Shown: positions 37,381-47,667, counted from the first letter of the stretch. The stretch is DNA of 64,000 nucleotides from Pseudogemmobacter faecipullorum (GCF_020539525.1 NZ_JACDXX010000017.1:25009-89008), one strand, 5' to 3'. The notes: generated by a model from the letters alone, not told the origin. Numbers and translations are program-made.

Positions 37381-37407
37381 CCCTGCCCCCCTTTGCCGGG
37401 GGGCGGG
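37381..37407. terminator. Bidirectional terminator-like hairpin between SDR and engB
   Basis: CCC, bulged T, GCCCCCC, loop, GGGGGGC, GGG. It lies between two convergent genes and has no T-run, so it is a weaker candidate. Confidence 0.5.
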
Positions 37408-37413
37408 AAGGCT

Positions 37414-38064
37414 TTATGCGAGCGTCGCGATCACGGCGCGCAGCGTCTCGAGACCCTCGCCCTTTTCCGAGCTGGTCAGAATGATCTCGGGATAGGCAGC
37501 CGGGTGTTTCTGCAGCGCCTGTTTCACCTGCTCGATATTCTTCTCGCGGGTCTCTTTGTTGATCTTATCGAGCTTGGTCATCACCACCTGGAAGGTCACC
37601 GCCGATTTATCGAGCATGGTCATGATCTCATCATCGACCGCTTTCACCCCATGGCGGCTGTCGATCAGCACAAAAGCCCGGCGCAGGGTCTGGCGACCCG
37701 AGAGATAGGCTTTCAGCAGCTCCTGCCATTTGCGCACAATCGCCACCGGCGCTTCGGCAAAGCCATAGCCGGGAAGGTCGACCAGATAGCGCTCTTCGCC
37801 AAGCGCGAAATAGTTGATCTCCTGGGTCCGACCCGGGGTGTTCGAGGCGCGGGCCAGGGTCTTGCGATTGGTCAGCGCATTGATCAGACTCGACTTGCCA
37901 ACATTCGAGCGCCCGGCAAAGCAGACCTCGACCCGGTCGGCCGGCGGCAGGCCCGGCATCGCCACCACGCCTTTGACGAATTCGACCGGCCCGGCGAACA
38001 GCAGGCGGCCGGTCTCGGCGGCTTCCGCTTCAGGCTCCGGCGCGAGAGTGAAAACCATGCTCAT
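37414..38064 (-). CDS. engB: Ribosome biogenesis GTPase EngB/YsxC
   Basis: A 216-residue TRAFAC GTPase needed for late assembly of the 50S subunit. G1 is GRSNVGKSSLINAL, G3 DLPGYGFA and G4 TKLDK. The FVKGVVAMPGLPP lead is typical. It overlaps the MOSC gene upstream by one base (TGATG), so it ends the operon yidC-MOSC-engB, an arrangement I recall from Rhodobacteraceae. Cytoplasmic. Confidence 0.94.
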   Translation of the reverse strand: MSMVFTLAPEPEAEAAETGRLLFAGPVEFVKGVVAMPGLPPADRVEVCFAGRSNVGKSSLINALTNRKTLARASNTPGRTQEINYFALGEERYLVDLPGYGFAEAPVAIVRKWQELLKAYLSGRQTLRRAFVLIDSRHGVKAVDDEIMTMLDKSAVTFQVVMTKLDKINKETREKNIEQVKQALQKHPAAYPEIILTSSEKGEGLETLRAVIATLA

Positions 38065-38831
38065 CAGACTACCTCAACTTTATCGCCCGGACGGATCTCA
38101 CCGCCTTTGCTCACCACGGCATAGACGCCGAAATCCTGTGCGCCGACCAGAGCACGCAAAGCGCCCAGGGTATCGGCATTCACCTCTCCCGTTTCGGGAT
38201 CGGCGGTTGTGGCCTTACAGCGCCCGATCCGCTCGCGGATCTCCAGCACTGTCTCACCGATCCGCAGCTGCCGACCGATCCAGTCAAACTCGGCAAAGGG
38301 CTCAAACCCTTCCAGCCAGAGATTGCCGCGCCAGCGATCGGGCGAGATCTCCTGGCCCAGATGCGTCGCCACGGCGGCATTCGAGGCCAGGTTCTTCACC
38401 GAAAGCGTCGGATAATCGCTGTCGGTCATCGCCACACCCGGCGCTTTGACCAGGGCCACCGGGCGGAAGCGCTCGGCCGGGCTGATCGGCAAAAGCCAGT
38501 CGATCAGCGCCTCGCCCTCGTCATCGGGGCGAAAGCGCAGCAAAGGGCGGGCGGGATGGCTAAGCTCCATAACCCCGCTCGCCTCGTCAAACACCGCCCT
38601 GATCGCCATCAGCGCCGGGGTACGGGCGCCGCGCTGAAAACTGGCGCAGGCGGTCCAGGCCGGGGCAGCGGGATCAAATTTAGACAGATCATGCGCCACC
38701 GCCCAGTGCCGGTCCCAGGGCATCGCCTGTCCCGCCAAAAGCCGAACGGACGCGAGGCTCTCGCGTCCGTGGGCTTTGATCGGATGGCGGCAGATCGAGG
38801 CCAGCCGGCCCTGATGCCCCGCCCCCGTCAT
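38064..38831 (-). CDS. MOSC-domain protein
   Basis: A 255-residue protein with an N-terminal beta-barrel (ICRHPIKAHGRESLASVRLL, as in MOSC_N) and a C-terminal MOSC domain. The cysteine in RIGRCKATTADPETGE is the conserved MOSC cysteine. MOSC proteins bind or transfer sulfur for molybdenum-cofactor enzymes; the exact partner is unknown. This may relate to the moaA and SoeA-like genes elsewhere in the window, though they are over 15 kb away. It overlaps yidC by four bases and engB by one, so it is translationally coupled to both. Confidence 0.88.
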   Translation of the reverse strand: MTGAGHQGRLASICRHPIKAHGRESLASVRLLAGQAMPWDRHWAVAHDLSKFDPAAPAWTACASFQRGARTPALMAIRAVFDEASGVMELSHPARPLLRFRPDDEGEALIDWLLPISPAERFRPVALVKAPGVAMTDSDYPTLSVKNLASNAAVATHLGQEISPDRWRGNLWLEGFEPFAEFDWIGRQLRIGETVLEIRERIGRCKATTADPETGEVNADTLGALRALVGAQDFGVYAVVSKGGEIRPGDKVEVV

Positions 38832-40705
38832 TTCCTGCCGCTTTTCTTACCGGGCGCAGCATTGGCATTGGCCGCTGCGGCCTTGCCCTTTTTGTTAAAG
38901 CCCTTGCGGATATTGCCGAAAATATCCGGTTTGGCACCGTGGCTGCGCATAATGGTATATTGCTGCACGAAGGTGATCACGTTGTTGGTGATCCAGTATA
39001 CCACCAGACCCGAGGCAAAGCCGCCCAGCATGAACATGAAGATCCAGGGCATCCAGGCAAAGACCGAGGCCTGAACCGGATCAGCGGGGGCCGGGTTCAG
39101 CTTTTGCTGCAGCCACATGCTGATGCCGAGCAGGATCGGCAGCACGCCAATAAAGATCAGATGCAGGATCGACCCGGCCATCGGCGCATCCCAGGGCAGC
39201 AGTCCGAAGAAGTTGAACAGCGACGAGGGATCGGGAGCCGAGAGATCGCGCAGCCAGCCAAAGAACGGCGCGTGACGCAGTTCGATGGTGACGAAGATCA
39301 CTTTATAGAGCGAGAAGAAGATCGGGATCTGGATCAGGATCGGCAGACAGCCGGCCGCCGGATTGACCTTTTTATCGCGGTAGAGCTGCAGCATTTCTTT
39401 CTGCAGTTTCTGTTTATCGTCGCCGGCGCGCTCTTTGAGCGCCTCCATCTCGGGCTGCAGCTCTTTCATCCGCGCCATCGAGACATAGCTCTTATAGGCC
39501 AGCGGCAGCACGATCAGCTTCAGCACGAAGGTCAGCGCGATGATCGACAGGCCCATATTGCCGATCAGGCCATGGATCCAGTGCAGCATGGCAAAGATCG
39601 GCTTGGTCAGGAAATAGAACCAGCCCCAGTCGATCGAATCGATAAAGCCCGGGATCGCCGCACGGCTGGCATCCTGCTTTTCGCCGAACAGACCGGCAAA
39701 GAAGCCCGGCTCATTCTGATAGTCGCGAATCGCTTCCCATTCCTTTGCACCGGCAAAGAGACGGGTGGTGGTCGAGAAGGACTGGCCCGGGGTGACGACC
39801 GTGGTCGGCTGACGGGCCTCGGTCAGATAGAGGTTCGAGCCGGGCACATATTTGGTGACCTGGGTATAGGGCTTGCCCTGCTCGGGCACCAGGATCGACA
39901 TCCAGTAGTGATCGGTAAAGCCGATCCAGCCATCCTGGGTAACCTCAACCACCTCGGCAGGGGCGCTTTCGCGCTCGACGACATCAAGATCGGTCATATT
40001 GGCATAGGTGGTCTCGGCCAGCTTGCCATCGGCCCGGGCAATCGCGCCCTCATGCAGGATGAAGAAGCGCTTCAGATCATCGGGCAGGCCGTCGCGGCGG
40101 ATCTGGCCGTAATAGGCCAGCGAGGCATCGCCTGCGCCATTATTCTGCACGGTTTCAGTGACGCTGAACATGAATTCGGCATCAACCGAGATTTCACGCA
40201 GGAAGGTCAGCCCCTTACCGTTATCCCATTTCAGGGTGACGGGGTTCTCAGGGGTCAGGGTCGCACCGGAAGCCAGGCTCCATTCGGTCTGCGCCCCGGG
40301 GACATCCTCGGTCGCCAGCGATCCGCCCGGACGCCAGCCGAACAGTGCGAACCAGGCGTTTTCTTCGCCCTGGGGGGCCAGCATACGCACGACTGGCGCG
40401 CCATCCTCGATGGTCTCGCGGTAGTTCTTAAGCTGCAGATCGTCGATACGGCCACCGAGCAGCGAGATCGAACCCTGCAGCTCGGGCGTGTCGACGCGCA
40501 GCCGCGGCGCCTCGGGCACCGGCTGCGAGGGCGAGGCCGCGCCCGCATCCGCGACCGCCGCCGGGCTGTCTGCAGTCTGGGTCGCAACCGGGCGCTCAGC
40601 TTCAGCCGGCGCTTCGGGTGGCGGGAAAAGCCAGAACCAGACCAGGACGACGCCGAGGCTCAGCACCATCGCCAGGATCATGTTCTTGTGATTGTTATCT
40701 TCCAT
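38828..40705 (-). CDS. yidC: Membrane protein insertase YidC
   Basis: A 625-residue insertase. The N-terminal anchor helix (MILAMVLSLGVVLVWFWLF) is followed by a Pro/Ala linker and a large periplasmic domain (about 75-360), then the conserved core helices with IIALTFVLKLIVLPLAYKSY and MARMKELQPEMEALKERAGD in the cytoplasmic hairpin. The C-terminus is basic (GKKSGRK). It inserts membrane proteins alone or with SecYEG. The usual upstream partners rpmH, rnpA and yidD are not present here; the next gene upstream is an EAL protein 295 bases away. Confidence 0.95.
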   Translation of the reverse strand: MEDNNHKNMILAMVLSLGVVLVWFWLFPPPEAPAEAERPVATQTADSPAAVADAGAASPSQPVPEAPRLRVDTPELQGSISLLGGRIDDLQLKNYRETIEDGAPVVRMLAPQGEENAWFALFGWRPGGSLATEDVPGAQTEWSLASGATLTPENPVTLKWDNGKGLTFLREISVDAEFMFSVTETVQNNGAGDASLAYYGQIRRDGLPDDLKRFFILHEGAIARADGKLAETTYANMTDLDVVERESAPAEVVEVTQDGWIGFTDHYWMSILVPEQGKPYTQVTKYVPGSNLYLTEARQPTTVVTPGQSFSTTTRLFAGAKEWEAIRDYQNEPGFFAGLFGEKQDASRAAIPGFIDSIDWGWFYFLTKPIFAMLHWIHGLIGNMGLSIIALTFVLKLIVLPLAYKSYVSMARMKELQPEMEALKERAGDDKQKLQKEMLQLYRDKKVNPAAGCLPILIQIPIFFSLYKVIFVTIELRHAPFFGWLRDLSAPDPSSLFNFFGLLPWDAPMAGSILHLIFIGVLPILLGISMWLQQKLNPAPADPVQASVFAWMPWIFMFMLGGFASGLVVYWITNNVITFVQQYTIMRSHGAKPDIFGNIRKGFNKKGKAAAANANAAPGKKSGRK

Positions 40706-40999
40706 CGTCGAAGCCGCTGCCGCTGGTTAGGAATGGGTCTGCGGTCTTCAACAGAAGGGGGGGACAAAGGTCAAGGCCTTTCGCAGAAATGCCCGGCGAG
40801 GGTGCGGGTGCTCAAGCCCCTGCCGGGTCGGAAACCGGCCAGCTTTGGCGCGCCGTGCCCCGCCCCGGCCTGAGCTTTGCGGGCCCTCCCGAGCGCGAAT
40901 GCGCCCGCTGCCCGGTTGCGAAATGCGACATGCGGGATGCTGCTGCAAAGCGCCCCGGCCCTGGCGGCGCAGGCGGGGTCCTGGCCCGTGCGGGAGCGA
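40706..40999. other. 294-base GC-rich gap between yidC and the EAL gene
   Basis: Several frames are open on both strands because of high GC, but none has a convincing start or recognisable product. A run of eight G lies at about 40757. I see no tRNA-like or terminator-like structure that stands out. It presumably holds the yidC promoter. Confidence 0.4.
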
Positions 41000-41938
41000 T
41001 CACCGGCCCGCGGCCTGGCCGAGGCTGAGCGGTGCGGCGCTGCGCTGCTGATGCGCGGCAATCCAGCCGGGCATGGTTTCCGGCGCCATCGGCCGGGCAA
41101 TGCCATAGCCTTGCAGAAAGCCGCAGCCCATCGCGGCCAGACAATCCTGCTCGCCGCGGGTCTCGACCCCCTCGGCCAGGGTCTCCAGCCCGAGTTCGCG
41201 TGCCATGGAGAGGATGGCCGCCATCATTTTCTGCAGCTCGCGATCCTGGTCGATCTGCTGCACATAGGCGCCGTCGATTTTCAGCCGGTGCACCGGCATA
41301 CGGCGCAGGCTGGCAAATGAGGCATAGCCGGTGCCGAAATCATCGAGATCAATGCCACAGCCCATCGCCTCGAGCCGCAGCAGATTATTAATCAGCTGAT
41401 CGCCCTCGCCCATGGCGCAGACCGTCTCCAGCACCTCGATCACCAGCCGCCCGGGGGTGAGCCCGAAATGCTGCAGCTCACGCCGGACCCGTTCGGGCAG
41501 ACCGGCGGCGCGCAGATCGCTGCCGGTAAAATTCACCGCGATGGTCGGCACATGCAGCCCCGCCGCATCCCAGCTGACCAGCGCCCCAAGCGCCTGGTGC
41601 AGCACCACCTCGCTGAGCTCGGCCCCCAGATCATGACTTTCAATCGCCGGCAGAAAAGCCCCGGGCAGGATCAGCCCGCGCAAAGGATCCTGCCAGCGCA
41701 CCAGAGCCTCGGCACCGCTGACCGCGCCGGTCACACAATCAATCTGCGGCTGAAACCAGGGCCGGATCTCGTCATTCTTCAGCGCATCGACCAGCCGCTT
41801 GCGCAGATCGGGCCGGGCTGGCGGCACGATACGGGGAACCGCCGCCTCCGGGGGGCGCCTGCCGCGCCGGACCAGCGCCAGAAGCGCCGTCCTGAGCCGA
41901 TCGGCACCAGAGGAGAAAGGGTTAGGAAGCAAGCGCAT
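41000..41938 (-). CDS. EAL-domain cyclic-di-GMP phosphodiesterase
   Basis: A 312-residue standalone EAL protein that would hydrolyse c-di-GMP to pGpG. The EALVR motif is at residues 77-81, and the remaining catalytic residues are all present: N in VNFTG, E in VIEVLET, DDFGTGY, K in LKIDG, E in LAEGVET and Q in GFLQGYG. So it is predicted to be active. It has no GGDEF, PAS or membrane domain; the first 45 residues are basic and Arg-rich, possibly a start set too early. Low c-di-GMP favours motility over surface growth. Confidence 0.92.
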   Translation of the reverse strand: MRLLPNPFSSGADRLRTALLALVRRGRRPPEAAVPRIVPPARPDLRKRLVDALKNDEIRPWFQPQIDCVTGAVSGAEALVRWQDPLRGLILPGAFLPAIESHDLGAELSEVVLHQALGALVSWDAAGLHVPTIAVNFTGSDLRAAGLPERVRRELQHFGLTPGRLVIEVLETVCAMGEGDQLINNLLRLEAMGCGIDLDDFGTGYASFASLRRMPVHRLKIDGAYVQQIDQDRELQKMMAAILSMARELGLETLAEGVETRGEQDCLAAMGCGFLQGYGIARPMAPETMPGWIAAHQQRSAAPLSLGQAAGR

Positions 41939-42004
41939 AGATCTTCTGGCCTTTACTGGCAGATACCTGATCCACAGCTAATGGCCGCCAAGATGACTGC
42001 CGGG

Positions 42005-42883
42005 TTAATCCGGAAGCCGCAGTTGTCCGTTATTTTCTTCAGCGAGGCCAGGCTTTCCGAGCGCGAGGCCGATAAAATCGAAAACGCCGGGATCGGCGAG
42101 ATGCGAGGGCCGCACATTCATCAGCGAACGGAACATGACCTGGCGGCGGCCCGGGCTGCGCATCTCCCATTCATCGAGCAGTTTCTTCACCTGGGCGCGC
42201 TGCAGCCCCTCCTGGCTGCCACAGAGGTCGCAGGGGATGATCGGATAATTCATCGCCCGGGCGAATTTTTCGCAATCGGCTTCGGCCACAAAGGCGAGCG
42301 GCCGGTATAAAAACAGATCCCCCTCTTCATTGACCAGTTTTGGCGGCATGCTGGCAAGACGACCACCATGGAACAAATTCATGAAGAAAGTCTCAAGAAT
42401 GTCATCGCGGTGATGTCCCAGCACCACGGCAGAACAGCCCTCTTCCCGGGCGATGCGGTACAGATTGCCGCGCCGCAGCCGCGAGCAGAGCGAGCACATC
42501 GTGCCGCCCGGTTTGATCTTTGAGGTCACCACCGAATAGGTGTCGCGGTATTCCACCCGGTGGTCGACCCCCATTTTCGCCAGAAATTCCGGCAGTACGG
42601 TCGAGGGAAAGCCAGGCTGGCCCTGATCCAGATTGCAGGCGAGCAGATCCACCGGCAAGAGCCCGCGCCATTTCAGCTCATGCAGCACCGCGAGCAAAGT
42701 ATAGCTGTCCTTGCCGCCCGAAAGACAGACCAGCCAGCGCTGGCCCGGCTGGATCATCCCATAAGCATCAATCGCCTCGCGGACCTGCTGGACCAGGCGT
42801 TTGCGCAGCTTGCGGAATTCGGTGGTTTTTGGCGCGCCATAGAACAGCGGGTGGATGTCGTCGGCTTCGTCGTCCAGCATCAC
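42005..42883 (-). CDS. ttcA: tRNA 2-thiocytidine biosynthesis protein TtcA
   Basis: A 292-residue PP-loop ATPase that thiolates cytidine 32 of certain tRNAs. The PP-loop SGGKDS is at 55-60. The catalytic iron-sulfur cysteines are in [11 protein letters not shown] and [29 protein letters not shown] at the N-terminus fits TtcA. It is a cytoplasmic enzyme. It lies between the EAL and rarA genes on the same strand, with short gaps, probably one unit. Confidence 0.93.
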   Translation of the reverse strand: MMLDDEADDIHPLFYGAPKTTEFRKLRKRLVQQVREAIDAYGMIQPGQRWLVCLSGGKDSYTLLAVLHELKWRGLLPVDLLACNLDQGQPGFPSTVLPEFLAKMGVDHRVEYRDTYSVVTSKIKPGGTMCSLCSRLRRGNLYRIAREEGCSAVVLGHHRDDILETFFMNLFHGGRLASMPPKLVNEEGDLFLYRPLAFVAEADCEKFARAMNYPIIPCDLCGSQEGLQRAQVKKLLDEWEMRSPGRRQVMFRSLMNVRPSHLADPGVFDFIGLALGKPGLAEENNGQLRLPD

Positions 42884-42974
42884 GCTGCCCCTGAATTCTG
42901 CTCAAAACGCCCCATATGCCTGGCAAAGGCAAGGGTCAAGCCCGCGCCCTGCCCTGCTCAGCCGGCTGCTGCCC

Positions 42975-44291
42975 TCAGCCCCCCTGGCGCCGCGCCCGCA
43001 GCCTGGCAAAGTAATCAATCCGCTTGCGCAATTCGCGCTCAAAGCCGCGTTCCGGCGGGTTGTAGAGCACCGGTCGCTTCATGCCTTCGGGGAAATAATC
43101 CTGGCCCGAGAAGCCGTCTTCAGCATCATGATCATAGGCATAGCCCGCGCCATAGCCGATCTCTTTCATCAGCTTTGTCGGCGCGTTGAGGATATGGGCG
43201 GGCGGCATCTGGCTGCCGGTATCGCGCGCCAGCGCCCGGGCCGCCTTATAGGCGGTATAGACGCCGTTCGATTTTGGCGCGAGGGCGAGATAGACCACGG
43301 CATTGGCAAGCGCCAGCTCGCCCTCGGGCGAGCCGAGCCGCTCATAGCTTTGCCAGGCATCGAGGCAGGCGGTATGGGCCTGGGGATCGGCGAGACCGAT
43401 ATCCTCAACCGCCATCCTGGTCAGGCGACGGGCCAGAAAGCGCGGATCCTCGCCGCCCTCGAGCATCCGCGCGAACCAGTAAAGCGCGGCATCCGGGTCC
43501 GAGCCGCGGATGGATTTATGCAATGCGCTGATCAGATTGTAATGTTCATCGCCCGATTTGTCATAGCGCGCAGCCCGGCGCATCAGCCGCTTTGCCAGTT
43601 CCTCGCGGCCAAGGCTGGAGGGCACTTTCCAGGCCGCGACCTGTTCGATCAGATTGAGCAGCGCCCGCCCGTCCCCATCGGCCATTTCCAGCAGGCTTTC
43701 ACGCGCCTCGGCCTGCAAAGGCAAAGCCCGGCCCAGTTCTTTCTCGGCGCGCTGGCACATGCGCTCCAGATCGGCCAACGACAGCCGTTCCAGCACGATC
43801 ACCTGCGAGCGTGACAAAAGCGCGGCATTCAGCTCAAACGAGGGGTTCTCGGTGGTGGCCCCTACCAGCAGGATGGTGCCATCCTCCATATGCGGCAGAA
43901 AGCCGTCCTGCTGCGCTTTGTTAAAGCGGTGGATTTCATCCACGAACAGCAAAGTGCCCTGGCCGTTCTGGCGCCGGATTTTCGCCGCCTCGAAAACCTT
44001 CTTCAGATCCGGCACCCCGGTGAAGATGGCGGAAATCTGCACGAAGGCCAGATCGGTCTGATCGGCCAGCAGCCGGGCGATGGTGGTCTTGCCCACCCCG
44101 GGCGGCCCCCAGAGGATCAGCGAGGACAGGCTGCCCGCCGCCAGCATCGCGCCAAGCGGCCCCTCGGGCGAGAGGATATGCCCCTGACCGATCACCTCGG
44201 ACAGGGTTTGCGGGCGCAGACGATCTGCCAGCGGGCGCGGCGCTTCGCGTTCCGGGGTTTTCGCGGGATGAGAGTCGAAAAGATCAGCCAT
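42975..44291 (-). CDS. rarA: Replication-associated recombination protein RarA (MgsA)
   Basis: A 438-residue AAA+ ATPase of the RarA/WRNIP1 family acting at stalled replication forks. The Walker [10 protein letters not shown] is at about 62-70, Walker B is FVDEIHRFN, and sensor 1 is [11 protein letters not shown]. The C-terminal helical oligomerisation domain has [20 protein letters not shown] and GAGYAYDHD, hallmarks of RarA. It follows the DegP-type gene by 24 bases and is likely co-transcribed with it. Confidence 0.95.
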   Translation of the reverse strand: MADLFDSHPAKTPEREAPRPLADRLRPQTLSEVIGQGHILSPEGPLGAMLAAGSLSSLILWGPPGVGKTTIARLLADQTDLAFVQISAIFTGVPDLKKVFEAAKIRRQNGQGTLLFVDEIHRFNKAQQDGFLPHMEDGTILLVGATTENPSFELNAALLSRSQVIVLERLSLADLERMCQRAEKELGRALPLQAEARESLLEMADGDGRALLNLIEQVAAWKVPSSLGREELAKRLMRRAARYDKSGDEHYNLISALHKSIRGSDPDAALYWFARMLEGGEDPRFLARRLTRMAVEDIGLADPQAHTACLDAWQSYERLGSPEGELALANAVVYLALAPKSNGVYTAYKAARALARDTGSQMPPAHILNAPTKLMKEIGYGAGYAYDHDAEDGFSGQDYFPEGMKRPVLYNPPERGFERELRKRIDYFARLRARRQGG

Positions 44292-44315
44292 GGCCGCCAG
44301 TCTGGCAGAAAGCGA

Positions 44316-45719
44316 TCACAGCCGGAAGCGCAGACGCAGAGGCTGGCCGTCGCGGATCAGATCGATCTGCACCCGCCGCCCCGCCGCGACCAGCAAAAGG
44401 CCGACATCGCGCGGCAGTTCAACCGCCTGGCCGTTGATCCCGGTGATAATATCGCCGGGGCGCAGCCCGCTGCTGCCCGAAATGCCCTCAGTCGCGGTGA
44501 CCACCACCCCCGCAGCATTCAGCGCCAGACGATATTCGGCAATCAGCGAAGGGTTGATCCGCGCCAGGCCAAGCCCCTCCAGCCCTTCACGCGGGCCAAG
44601 CACCTGGCTCAGCCGCTCGGGGCTGTCGGGGGCGGCAGCAGGGGTGATCTCACCCGATTTCACCGCGCCGTCCTGCAGCCATTCAAAGGCGACGGCTTTG
44701 CCCGCAGGCAGCAGCGACAGACGGAACAGAAACTCCTGGGGCGTATTCACCGGCTGTCCGGCCAGCGACAGCACAACATCGCCCTCGCGCAGCCCGGCGG
44801 CGGCAAAGGGGCTTTGCGGATGCAGGCCCGAGATCAGCACGCCGCGCGGCAGATCCATCCCCAGCGCATCGGCCAGGCCGCCATCGACCAGCTGACCGGA
44901 AATCCCGGCCCAGGGACGGGCGAAATGACTGCTCCCCTCCCGGGCCTGAGCGATTACCGCCTGGACCAGATTGGCGGGGATGGCAAAGCCGATCCCGTTT
45001 GAGCCGCCGCTGGTGGTGACAATTGCCGAGTTGATGCCGATCAGCCGCCCCGCCATATCGACCAGCGCGCCGCCGGAATTGCCCGGATTGATCGGTGCAT
45101 CGGTCTGCACGAAATAGCCCGAACCATCACCGACCTGCAAAGCCGAGCGCGCAAGACCCGAGACGATGCCCGAGCTGACAGTCTGACCAATGCCAAAGGG
45201 ATTGCCGATCGCCAGCACCAGATCGCCGACCTCCAGCGCCTCGCTGTCGCCCAGTTCGAGGAAGGGCAAGGGCGTCTCGCTTTCGATCTTCAGCACCGCC
45301 AGATCGCTTTGCTGATCCGAGAGCAGCACTTTCGCGTCATATTCGCGCCGGTCCGACAGGACGACCCGGATATCAGTGGCGGTGCCGGTGACATGGTAGT
45401 TCGAGATCACAATCCCATCGGGCGAGACAATCACCCCCGAGCCGAGCGAATTCTCAACCCTTTGCCGCGCCGGGCCGAAATCCTGGCCCATAGCACCGAA
45501 AAACTCCTGGAAGAAAGGATCGCCGGCGAAGGGGCTGGAGCGGGTCTCAACCAGCTGGCGCACGTAGATATTCACCACCGCCGGGGCAGCCTGTTTCACC
45601 ACCGGCGCGAAAGAGAGCGAGATCTCGGCCTGGCCCTCCGGCAGCCTTGTCTCAGCAAGGGCGGGCAGAACCGGCAGATGAAGGGCGGCAAGAAGAACAA
45701 GCGGGCGCAGGCTGCGCAT
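44316..45719 (-). CDS. degP: DegP/DegQ-type periplasmic serine protease (HtrA)
   Basis: A 467-residue protease/chaperone of the envelope. A Sec signal (LVLLAALHLPVLPALA) precedes the mature part. The catalytic triad is H109 (SNYHV), D139 (QSDLAVL) and S215 (NPGNSGGA). Two PDZ domains follow, at about 265-350 and 375-460. In SNYHV a tyrosine replaces the more common asparagine. I chose the ATG at 45719 because it gives a proper signal peptide; the frame extends further up without a signal. It follows rplQ and its terminator and has a candidate promoter of its own. Confidence 0.92.
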   Translation of the reverse strand: MRSLRPLVLLAALHLPVLPALAETRLPEGQAEISLSFAPVVKQAAPAVVNIYVRQLVETRSSPFAGDPFFQEFFGAMGQDFGPARQRVENSLGSGVIVSPDGIVISNYHVTGTATDIRVVLSDRREYDAKVLLSDQQSDLAVLKIESETPLPFLELGDSEALEVGDLVLAIGNPFGIGQTVSSGIVSGLARSALQVGDGSGYFVQTDAPINPGNSGGALVDMAGRLIGINSAIVTTSGGSNGIGFAIPANLVQAVIAQAREGSSHFARPWAGISGQLVDGGLADALGMDLPRGVLISGLHPQSPFAAAGLREGDVVLSLAGQPVNTPQEFLFRLSLLPAGKAVAFEWLQDGAVKSGEITPAAAPDSPERLSQVLGPREGLEGLGLARINPSLIAEYRLALNAAGVVVTATEGISGSSGLRPGDIITGINGQAVELPRDVGLLLVAAGRRVQIDLIRDGQPLRLRFRL

Positions 45720-45771
45720 CGGGGCCTCCGGGAAAAGTCTCAGACAGCGGGTGGCGATCCACCCCGGGGCG

Positions 45772-45800
45772 ACTATGGGCCTGCCGTGGCCGGGCCTCAA
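45772..45800 (-). promoter_or_regulatory. Candidate promoter of the degP-rarA unit
   Basis: On the minus strand: TTGAGG, 17 bases, CATAGT. Spacing is ideal and each hexamer matches four or more of six consensus positions. It sits 53 bases before the degP start and after the rplQ terminator. Confidence 0.4.
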
Positions 45801-45900
45801 GTCACGCTCTCGCGCGCGGGCGGTGTCCCTGCCGCGCCACAACCTGCGGCCCCCTGCCCCGGAAGGCAAATGGCCCCGAATGCAAAGACCCCGAAATGCA

Positions 45901-45927
45901 AAAGGCCCGCCAGATGGGCGGGCCTTT
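45901..45927 (-). terminator. Rho-independent terminator after rplQ
   Basis: AAAGGCCCGCC, five-base loop, GGCGGGCCTTT, with a T-rich tail on the minus strand. It closes the ribosomal gene cluster. Confidence 0.85.
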
Positions 45928-45951
45928 CCAGTGTCAGATGCGGCGCAGAAC

Positions 45952-46365
45952 TTATTCTGCCTCTGCAGCTTCCAGACGGGCGCGGTCAGCTGCGCCTTTG
46001 GCCGAGGTGTCACGGTCAACGAATTCGATGATCGCCATCGGAGCCATGTCGCCATAGCGGAAGCCGGCCTTCAGGATGCGGATATAGCCACCCTGACGGT
46101 CTTTGTAGCGCGCGGCCAGAACGTCGAAGAGTTTGGCAACGTCTTTGTCTTCTTTGAGAGCAGCAGCTGCCTGACGGCGGGCATGCAGGTCACCGCGCTT
46201 TGCCAGCGTGATCAGCTTTTCGACGATCGGACGCAGTTCCTTCGCTTTCGGAAGGGTGGTCTTGATCTGCTCATGCTCGATCAGCGAGCCGGCCATGTTC
46301 GAGAACAGGGCTTTACGGTGCTCATGGGTGCGGTTCAGGCGGCGGTAGCCACGTGCGTGACGCAT
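45952..46365 (-). CDS. rplQ: 50S ribosomal protein L17
   Basis: A 137-residue basic protein of the large subunit near the exit tunnel. [16 protein letters not shown] and [18 protein letters not shown] are the L17 opening; a C-terminal Glu/Ala-rich tail (LEAAEAE) follows. Last gene of the ribosomal cluster, with hairpins on both sides. It is separated from rpoA by 153 bases, which is wider than usual. Confidence 0.97.
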   Translation of the reverse strand: MRHARGYRRLNRTHEHRKALFSNMAGSLIEHEQIKTTLPKAKELRPIVEKLITLAKRGDLHARRQAAAALKEDKDVAKLFDVLAARYKDRQGGYIRILKAGFRYGDMAPMAIIEFVDRDTSAKGAADRARLEAAEAE

Positions 46366-46472
46366 GGGTCTCTCCTATCACGTTTTGCTTTGTACTGCCG
46401 GTCGTGCGTGCAACCAGCATGTTGGGGCGGTATTGCCCGGAATTTCCCCCGATCAGCAGCGGGGCATTGACA

Positions 46473-46496
46473 GGGGGGCGTGTAGCCACGCCCCCC
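46473..46496 (-). terminator. GC-rich hairpin after rpoA
   Basis: A perfect 10-bp stem GGGGGGCGTG with loop TAGC and CACGCCCCCC, in the rpoA-rplQ gap. There is no T-run on the minus strand, so it may be a pause or processing site rather than a full terminator. Confidence 0.55.
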
Positions 46497-46518
46497 GAAA
46501 TCGTCAAGTCTGAAAGGA

Positions 46519-47535
46519 TCAGAACTGGTCTTCGAAGCGCTTTGCCAGGTCTTCGATATTCTCTGGCGGCCAGTCTTCGACTTCCATCCCGAGATGCAGA
46601 CCCATGCCCGAAAGCACTTCCTTGATCTCGTTGAGCGATTTGCGGCCGAAGTTCGGGGTGCGCAGCATCTCGGCTTCGGTTTTCTGGATCAGATCGCCGA
46701 TATAGACGATATTGTCGTTCTTCAGGCAGTTTGCCGAACGGACCGACAGTTCCAGCTCGTCGACCTTCTTCAGCAACAGCGGGTTGAATTCGAGGCCCGA
46801 ATCCACTTCGCCGCCCTTTGCCGCTTCCGGCTCGTCGAAGTTCACGAACACCGCCAGCTGGTCCTGGAGAATGCGCGCAGCATAGGCCACGGCGTCATCC
46901 GGGGTCAGCGAACCATCGGTTTCGATCTTCATGGTCAGCTTGTCATAATCCAGCACCTGGCCCTCACGGGTCGGCTGGACTTCATAGGAGACGCGCTTGA
47001 CCGGCGAATAGATCGCATCGATCGGAATCAGGCCGATCGGCGCATCTTCCGGACGGTTCTTATCGGCCGAGACATAGCCTTTGCCGGTATTCACGGTCAG
47101 TTCCATGAACACGTCTGCACCATCGTCAAGGTGGCAGATGACATGTTCTTTATTCAGAACTTCAATGCCATGGGTCTCCGAGATCGAAGCAGCGGTGACG
47201 ACGCCCGGGCCTTTGGCCGAGATCGACAGGCGCTTCGGCCCTTCAACATCCATCTTCAGCGAAACGCCTTTGAGGTTCAGAACGATATCGGTGACATCCT
47301 CACGGACGCCCGGTACCGACGAAAACTCATGCAGGACATTGTCGATCTGCACCGAGGTGATTGCCGCGCCCTGCAGCGACGACAGCAGCACGCGACGCAG
47401 CGCGTTGCCCAGCGTCAGACCAAAACCGCGCTCGAGCGGCTCGGCAATGACGGTCGCAGTGCGCGCGACATCCTTGCCAGGCTTCACAACGAGCTGGGTT
47501 GGTTTAATCAGTTCCTGCCAGTTTTTATGGATCAT
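46519..47535 (-). CDS. rpoA: RNA polymerase alpha subunit
   Basis: A 338-residue subunit. The N-terminal dimerisation domain has [20 protein letters not shown]; the C-terminal domain that contacts UP elements and activators has [16 protein letters not shown] and [19 protein letters not shown]. Both domains and the linker are complete. It belongs to the alpha operon with rpsM and rpsK upstream and rplQ downstream. Confidence 0.98.
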   Translation of the reverse strand: MIHKNWQELIKPTQLVVKPGKDVARTATVIAEPLERGFGLTLGNALRRVLLSSLQGAAITSVQIDNVLHEFSSVPGVREDVTDIVLNLKGVSLKMDVEGPKRLSISAKGPGVVTAASISETHGIEVLNKEHVICHLDDGADVFMELTVNTGKGYVSADKNRPEDAPIGLIPIDAIYSPVKRVSYEVQPTREGQVLDYDKLTMKIETDGSLTPDDAVAYAARILQDQLAVFVNFDEPEAAKGGEVDSGLEFNPLLLKKVDELELSVRSANCLKNDNIVYIGDLIQKTEAEMLRTPNFGRKSLNEIKEVLSGMGLHLGMEVEDWPPENIEDLAKRFEDQF

Positions 47536-47623
47536 GCTTCGCCTCCATACCTGCCTCCACTCCCATGTTCCGAAGAAGTGTGGCGCCCGAGGGTCTTAAA
47601 ATGCAATCGTCAGACAGACCAAA

Positions 47624-47651
47624 CCGGGCCCTGCAAAAAGGCAGGGCCCGG
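47624..47651 (-). terminator. Hairpin between rpsK and rpoA
   Basis: CCGGGCCCTGC, loop AAAAAG, GCAGGGCCCGG: a perfect 11-bp stem. The minus-strand tail TTTGGTCTGTCT is only moderately T-rich. It could lower rpoA transcription from upstream. Confidence 0.65.
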
Positions 47652-47667
47652 CCGGATTTTTCAGATA

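Noticed and set aside
38939..40873. A 644-codon open frame on the plus strand opposite yidC
   Set aside because: The minus strand encodes an unambiguous YidC. In high-GC genomes long antisense frames arise from codon-position bias; this one has no recognisable domain.
40706..40999. yidD, rnpA or rpmH upstream of yidC
   Set aside because: These are common yidC neighbours, so I looked for them, but none of their motifs occurs in any frame of the gap.
45720..46055. A 112-residue N-terminal extension of the DegP-type protease
   Set aside because: It runs antisense-free through the rplQ terminator and into rplQ, and would hide the signal peptide that begins at 45719.
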